Origin: Pseudomonas fluorescens NCIMB 11764
GTDB lineage: Bacteria > Pseudomonadota > Gammaproteobacteria > Pseudomonadales > Pseudomonadaceae
Direction of reading: 5' to 3'
DNA: 64,000 bases
Assembly (NCBI RefSeq): GCF_000293885.2
Contig: NZ_CP010945.1
Span: forward strand, 2,624,001 to 2,688,000
Made by a program: the position numbers and the translations under genes. This document shows, piece by piece, positions 61,119 to 64,000 of this stretch. Position 1 is the stretch's first letter. Every line of letters starts with the position of its first letter. Under the pieces are notes generated by a model, which saw only the letters and a list, made by a program, of their open reading frames with translations, was not told where the DNA came from and searched no databases.

Positions 61119-62017
61119 ACCCCGGCCGGTAACGTGCCCGGTTGCGCCGGGCGCACAGCGGTCTTGCGTCCGAGCATCACCGTCACGATCACCCCGGCAG
61201 CAAACAGCCAGGTGATCGGCTCGATGTGTTCACCAAAGAACAACGCCGAGAACGCGATGGTGAAGAAAATCTGTAACAACTGAATCTGACTGACCCGGGC
61301 AATGCCGCCCATCGCCAAACCGGCGTACCAGGCAAAGAAACCGATGAACTGCGAGAACAGCGAGACGTAACCAAACGCCCACCAGGTCTTGGCCGAAATC
61401 TCGCCCTGGTGTTGCAGCGCCAAGTACACCACCGGCCCGATCAACAGCGGTGTCGACAGCACCAGCGCCCAGCAGATCACCTGCCAGCCGCCCATTTCCT
61501 TGGCCAAGCGGCCACCTTCGGCATAACCCAGACCGCCCACGGCAATCGCGCCGAGCATCAGCAAATCACCGGCCTGAATGCTGCCGGCGCCGCTGATCAA
61601 CGCGTAACCCAGCACCAGCGCGCTGCCCAGCGCGGCACAGGCCCAGAAGGCTTTCGACGGTCGTTCGTGGGACAACCACGCGGCGTACAACGCCACGCAC
61701 AGCGGTTGCAGGCCATTGACCAAAGCGCCGTGGGACGCAGGCAACGTTTGCATCGCCCAGGCCGAGAGCACCGGGAAACCGAGGATCACCCCGGCGATCA
61801 CCAGTGCCAGGCCTTTGACCTGTTTCCAGGTTGGCCATTTTTCCCGGCGCCACAGTAACAATATCGCGGCCGGAATGGCCGCGAACAGCGCACGACCCAA
61901 GCCGTTGAGCAGCGGATGGAGTTCCTGCACGACGATCCGTGTGAAGGGCAGAGTGAGGCTGAAAATCACAACGCCAAGCAGGCCGAGGGCCATGCCGGTG
62001 TTTTCGCGCGAGGACAT
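61106..62017 (-). CDS. EamA/DMT family transporter
   Basis: A 303-residue inner-membrane protein with ten expected spans in two EamA repeats (for example RALFAAIPAAILLLWRR and FGYVSLFSQFIGFFAWYAGLAMGGIARVSQIQLLQIFFTIAFSALFFGEHIEP). Members export metabolites or amino acids; the substrate here is unknown. It shares its last 13 bp with the convergent methyltransferase gene, with no terminator between them. Confidence 0.88.
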   Translation of the reverse strand: MSSRENTGMALGLLGVVIFSLTLPFTRIVVQELHPLLNGLGRALFAAIPAAILLLWRREKWPTWKQVKGLALVIAGVILGFPVLSAWAMQTLPASHGALVNGLQPLCVALYAAWLSHERPSKAFWACAALGSALVLGYALISGAGSIQAGDLLMLGAIAVGGLGYAEGGRLAKEMGGWQVICWALVLSTPLLIGPVVYLALQHQGEISAKTWWAFGYVSLFSQFIGFFAWYAGLAMGGIARVSQIQLLQIFFTIAFSALFFGEHIEPITWLFAAGVIVTVMLGRKTAVRPAQPGTLPAGVQLK

Positions 62018-62130
62018 GATGGGGACCGGAATTCAGGGTGATGGGAGATGGCTTCATCTAGCCACAAACCTCAGGGATAGCTCTGTTACAGCTGGGCGCA
62101 GAGTTATCCGTACAGTTGCGAGTAATCCCG

Positions 62131-62158
62131 GTGGTGAGGGAGCAAGCTCCCTCGCCAC
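62131..62158. repeat. Single REP palindrome (GTGGTGAGGGAGCAAGCTCC type)
   Basis: One palindrome of about 28 bp, with GTGGTGAGGGAGC and GCTCCCTCGCCAC arms. It lies between the divergent EamA and PfpI genes and has no paired copy. Confidence 0.85.
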
Positions 62159-62253
62159 AAAAGCTCATTGTTCGTAGTAGCTGGTTATTACCCACTCTCA
62201 CGGATAAGGACTACCTTGAATACTCCTACGCATTTCCCAGAGGAGTCCTCCCC

Positions 62254-62835
62254 ATGGCTGCCAAGAAAATCCTGATGCTGGTCGGCGATTACGTCGAAGA
62301 CTATGAAGTGATGGTGCCATTCCAGGCCTTGCTGATGGTCGGTCACACGGTGCACGCCGTCTGCCCGGACAAATCCGCCGGCCAGACCGTGCGCACGGCG
62401 ATCCATGACTTCGAAGGCGACCAGACCTACAGCGAAAAACCCGGCCACCGGTTTGCCCTGAACTTCGATTTTGCCAAGGTCGCCGAAGCCGACTACGACG
62501 CGCTGCTGATCCCCGGCGGTCGTGCCCCGGAATACTTGCGCCTGAACGAAAAAGTCCTGGATCTGGTGCGCGCCTTCGACAAGGCCGGCAAGCCGATCGC
62601 CGCCGTGTGTCACGGTGCACAATTGCTGGCAGCGGCAGGTGTCCTTGAAGGTCGCGAGTGCAGCGCCTATCCGGCCTGCGCGCCGGAAGTGCGCCTGGCG
62701 GGCGGCACGTTCATCGATATCCCGGTGACGGAAGGTCACGTTCAAGGCAATCTGGCTACTGCTCCGGCCTGGCCGGCCCACCCGAGCTGGCTCGCCGGTT
62801 TCCTCGGCTTGCTGGGCACCAAAATCACGCTGTAA
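62254..62835 (+). CDS. DJ-1/PfpI family protein
   Basis: A 193-residue protein of the DJ-1/PfpI superfamily. The nucleophilic elbow is AVCHGAQ with C119 and H120, and the conserved acidic residue is in [11 protein letters not shown]. Family activities include deglycase, amidase-like and stress chaperone roles; substrate unknown. AGAGGAG precedes the ATG at 62254. It is 15 bp before the ribbon-helix-helix gene and cotranscribed with it. Confidence 0.88.
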   Translation: MAAKKILMLVGDYVEDYEVMVPFQALLMVGHTVHAVCPDKSAGQTVRTAIHDFEGDQTYSEKPGHRFALNFDFAKVAEADYDALLIPGGRAPEYLRLNEKVLDLVRAFDKAGKPIAAVCHGAQLLAAAGVLEGRECSAYPACAPEVRLAGGTFIDIPVTEGHVQGNLATAPAWPAHPSWLAGFLGLLGTKITL

Positions 62836-62849
62836 CGAGGGACGATTCC

Positions 62850-63155
62850 ATGTGCGAGCTCTACGTCAAAGCCGATCCGATTCTCTACGAATCGCGCTCC
62901 CGCTCGCTGCGCATCTGCGGGGTGGTCACCACCCTGCGGCTGGAGAATCAGTTCTGGGACATCCTCAGCGAAATCGCCGAGGTCGATGGCATGACCACCA
63001 ACCAGTTGATCACCAAACTGTATGAAGAGGTGATGGACTACCGCGGCGAAGTGGTTAATTTCGCCTCCTTCCTGCGGGTGAGTTGCACGCGGTATTTGAG
63101 TCAGCGGCGCGTGCAGGCGCCGGAGTTGTCGGTGGTGCGGACGGCTGCGAAGTAG
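62850..63155 (+). CDS. Ribbon-helix-helix domain protein
   Basis: A 101-residue protein. RSRSLRICGVVTTLRLENQFWDILSEIAEVDGMTTNQLITKLYEEV forms a beta strand followed by two helices, as in ribbon-helix-helix (RHH_4) proteins that pair to bind DNA. The N-terminal MCELYVKADPILYES and C-terminal Arg-rich helix are conserved in Pseudomonas relatives. It may repress or sense signals for the PfpI gene next to it, which is inference. A short REPIN follows. Confidence 0.75.
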   Translation: MCELYVKADPILYESRSRSLRICGVVTTLRLENQFWDILSEIAEVDGMTTNQLITKLYEEVMDYRGEVVNFASFLRVSCTRYLSQRRVQAPELSVVRTAAK

Positions 63156-63174
63156 CACAAACCGTGTTGCCACA

Positions 63175-63240
63175 TTCGCGAGCAAGCCCACTCCCACATT
63201 TGATCGCATTCCAAATATGGGAGCGGGCTTGCTCGCGAAG
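63175..63240. repeat. Short REPIN (TTCGCGAGCAAGCCCACTCCC type)
   Basis: Arms TTCGCGAGCAAGCCCACTCC at 63175 onward and GGGAGCGGGCTTGCTCGCGA ending near 63239 are imperfect inverses. It lies after the RHH gene. Confidence 0.85.
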
Positions 63241-63320
63241 GGGGCCGTACAGGCGACAAAAATACAGGGCTGGTCTTTACTCTGAAGCGCGAAACCTCTC
63301 AATCGCCAAGGAGAAAGAGC

Positions 63321-63665
63321 ATGTCTGGATGGTATGAGTTAAGCAAAACCAGCAACGGCCAGTTTCGCTTCGTGCTGAAAGCGGCGAATGCCGAAACCAT
63401 TCTGAACAGCGAGCACTACACCACTCGCAGCGCCGCCGAAGGCGGCATAGCCTCGGTGCAGAAGAACAGCCCGCTGGATGAGCGCTATGAGAAAAAGACC
63501 ACCAAGGACGGTCAGCCGTACTTCAACCTCAAGGCTGGCAATCACGAAATTATCGGCAACAGCGAAACCTATTCCTCTGATGCCGCCCGGGACAAAGGCA
63601 TCGCGAGCGTGAAGGCCAACGGCCCGACGACGGTGATCAAGGACAAGACCTTGCCGGTGCTCTGA
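63321..63665 (+). CDS. YegP/DUF1508 family protein (UPF0339)
   Basis: A 114-residue protein of two tandem DUF1508 repeats: FRFVLKAANAETILNSEHYTTRSAAEGGIASVQKN and the matching PYFNLKAGNHEIIGNSETYSSDAARDKGIASVKAN. E. coli YegP has the same duplicated fold. No enzyme activity is known. AAGGAGAAAGAGC precedes the ATG. Next to it lies the IS481 left end. Confidence 0.92.
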   Translation: MSGWYELSKTSNGQFRFVLKAANAETILNSEHYTTRSAAEGGIASVQKNSPLDERYEKKTTKDGQPYFNLKAGNHEIIGNSETYSSDAARDKGIASVKANGPTTVIKDKTLPVL

Positions 63666-63708
63666 TCGCACCCTTCAAACCCAATGCAAATCCACTGTGG
63701 GAGCTAGC

Positions 63709-64000
63709 TGTGATCTCTCTGTAGGTTGTTCACTCGGGGCTTTTCCGGGAAATTGGAGGTGCGAACCAAACCAAGCACCCGGAGGCCCCGAGTGAACGCT
63801 CATAAAAATGCCCGATTAACCGTTTCCGGTCGAGCCCTTCTTGTTCAACGAATCCTTAAGGAAGGCCTGAGACCTGTTGAGGTAGCTCAGTCTCAAGGAG
63901 TCAGTGTTCGCACTGCCTACAAGTGGCTTAATCGCTATCGAGCTGAAGGCGAGGAAGGACTGCAGGATCGTTCGTCCCGGCCCAAGTTCTGTCCGCACGC
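63709..64000 (+). mobile_element. IS481-family insertion sequence, left part (cut by window edge)
   Basis: A TGT end at 63709 (TGTGATCTCTCTGTAGG) is preceded by GCTAGC, which fits the NCTAGN target of IS481. Inside lie an inverted repeat at 63729-63740/63785-63796 and the start of a transposase. The right end is beyond the window. Confidence 0.75.
63792..64000 (+). CDS. IS481-family transposase, N-terminal part
   Basis: The visible 69 codons start at GTG 63792, preceded by GGAGG, and read MNAHKNARLTVSGRALLV, then VAQSQGVSVRTAYKWLNRYR and a GLQDRSSRPKFCPH segment. This is the helix-turn-helix and DRSSRP hinge of IS481 transposases; the DDE domain would follow outside the window. The start lies within the right arm of an inverted repeat, which may limit translation of read-through RNA. 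Confidence 0.88.
   Translation, partial: MNAHKNARLTVSGRALLVQRILKEGLRPVEVAQSQGVSVRTAYKWLNRYRAEGEEGLQDRSSRPKFCPH

Overview
The window reads as chromosomal DNA of a fluorescent Pseudomonas (P. fluorescens/P. putida lineage). It is GC-rich, has several families of Pseudomonas REP/REPIN repeats between genes, and carries typical Pseudomonas loci: braCDEFG amino-acid uptake, a complete protocatechuate (pca) cluster with PcaR boxes, an EmhABC/TtgABC-type RND pump with its TetR repressor, olsBA for ornithine lipids, and ccoM behind two Anr boxes. No rRNA, tRNA, CRISPR array, prophage or plasmid backbone was seen. The only mobile element is the left end of an IS481-family insertion sequence cut by the right edge of the window.

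Layout. 0-2.5 kb: a small lipoprotein, and a divergent short-chain dehydrogenase/LysR pair. 2.5-7.5 kb: branched-chain amino-acid ABC transporter (ATPases, permeases, then the binding protein behind an intercistronic terminator). 7.8-15.6 kb: a DUF2288 protein, a large tubulin/FtsZ-superfamily GTPase with no obvious partner, a 6-phosphogluconate-dehydrogenase-like oxidoreductase, an MHYT-GGDEF-EAL signalling protein and an MFS transporter. 15.7-21.8 kb: rapA, a small charged protein, and a PLP enzyme/RidA/LysR group. 22-24.7 kb: small proteins, ccoM and a Pit phosphate transporter. 25.2-37.5 kb: pcaR, pcaK, pcaIJF, pcaHG, pcaT, pcaB, pcaD, pcaC and an OprD-type porin. Together these take up 4-hydroxybenzoate or protocatechuate and convert protocatechuate to succinyl-CoA plus acetyl-CoA. 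37.8-44.5 kb: RND efflux operon and divergent repressor. 44.6-48.0 kb: an orphan AT-richer gene, then an ArsR-MFS-Old-Yellow-Enzyme operon. 48.2-55 kb: ACP phosphodiesterase, olsBA, an acyl-CoA-dehydrogenase-like protein, a serine hydrolase with a small Cys-rich partner, a YceI-like protein and a phospholipase-D-type cardiolipin synthase. 55-63.7 kb: periplasmic beta-glucosidase, LemA plus two TPM-domain proteins, a METTL25-like methyltransferase, an EamA exporter, a PfpI/ribbon-helix-helix pair and a YegP-like protein. 63.7-64 kb: IS481-type transposase, truncated by the window.

The most unusual item is the 731-residue tubulin-like GTPase at 8468-10663. The FtsZ nucleotide-binding loops and the T7 catalytic loop can be found in the right order, but the protein has long insertions, a disordered N-terminus and an acidic C-terminal region, and sits on the chromosome with no known partition or phage gene beside it. 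Other points of interest are the consolidation of all pca genes in one locus with probable Hfq/Crc motifs, doubled Anr boxes at the stand-alone ccoM, a likely Pho box ahead of olsBA, and the IS481 element inserted at a CTAG target inside a REP sequence.

All calls come from reading the sequence and recalled family knowledge; no database search was run.
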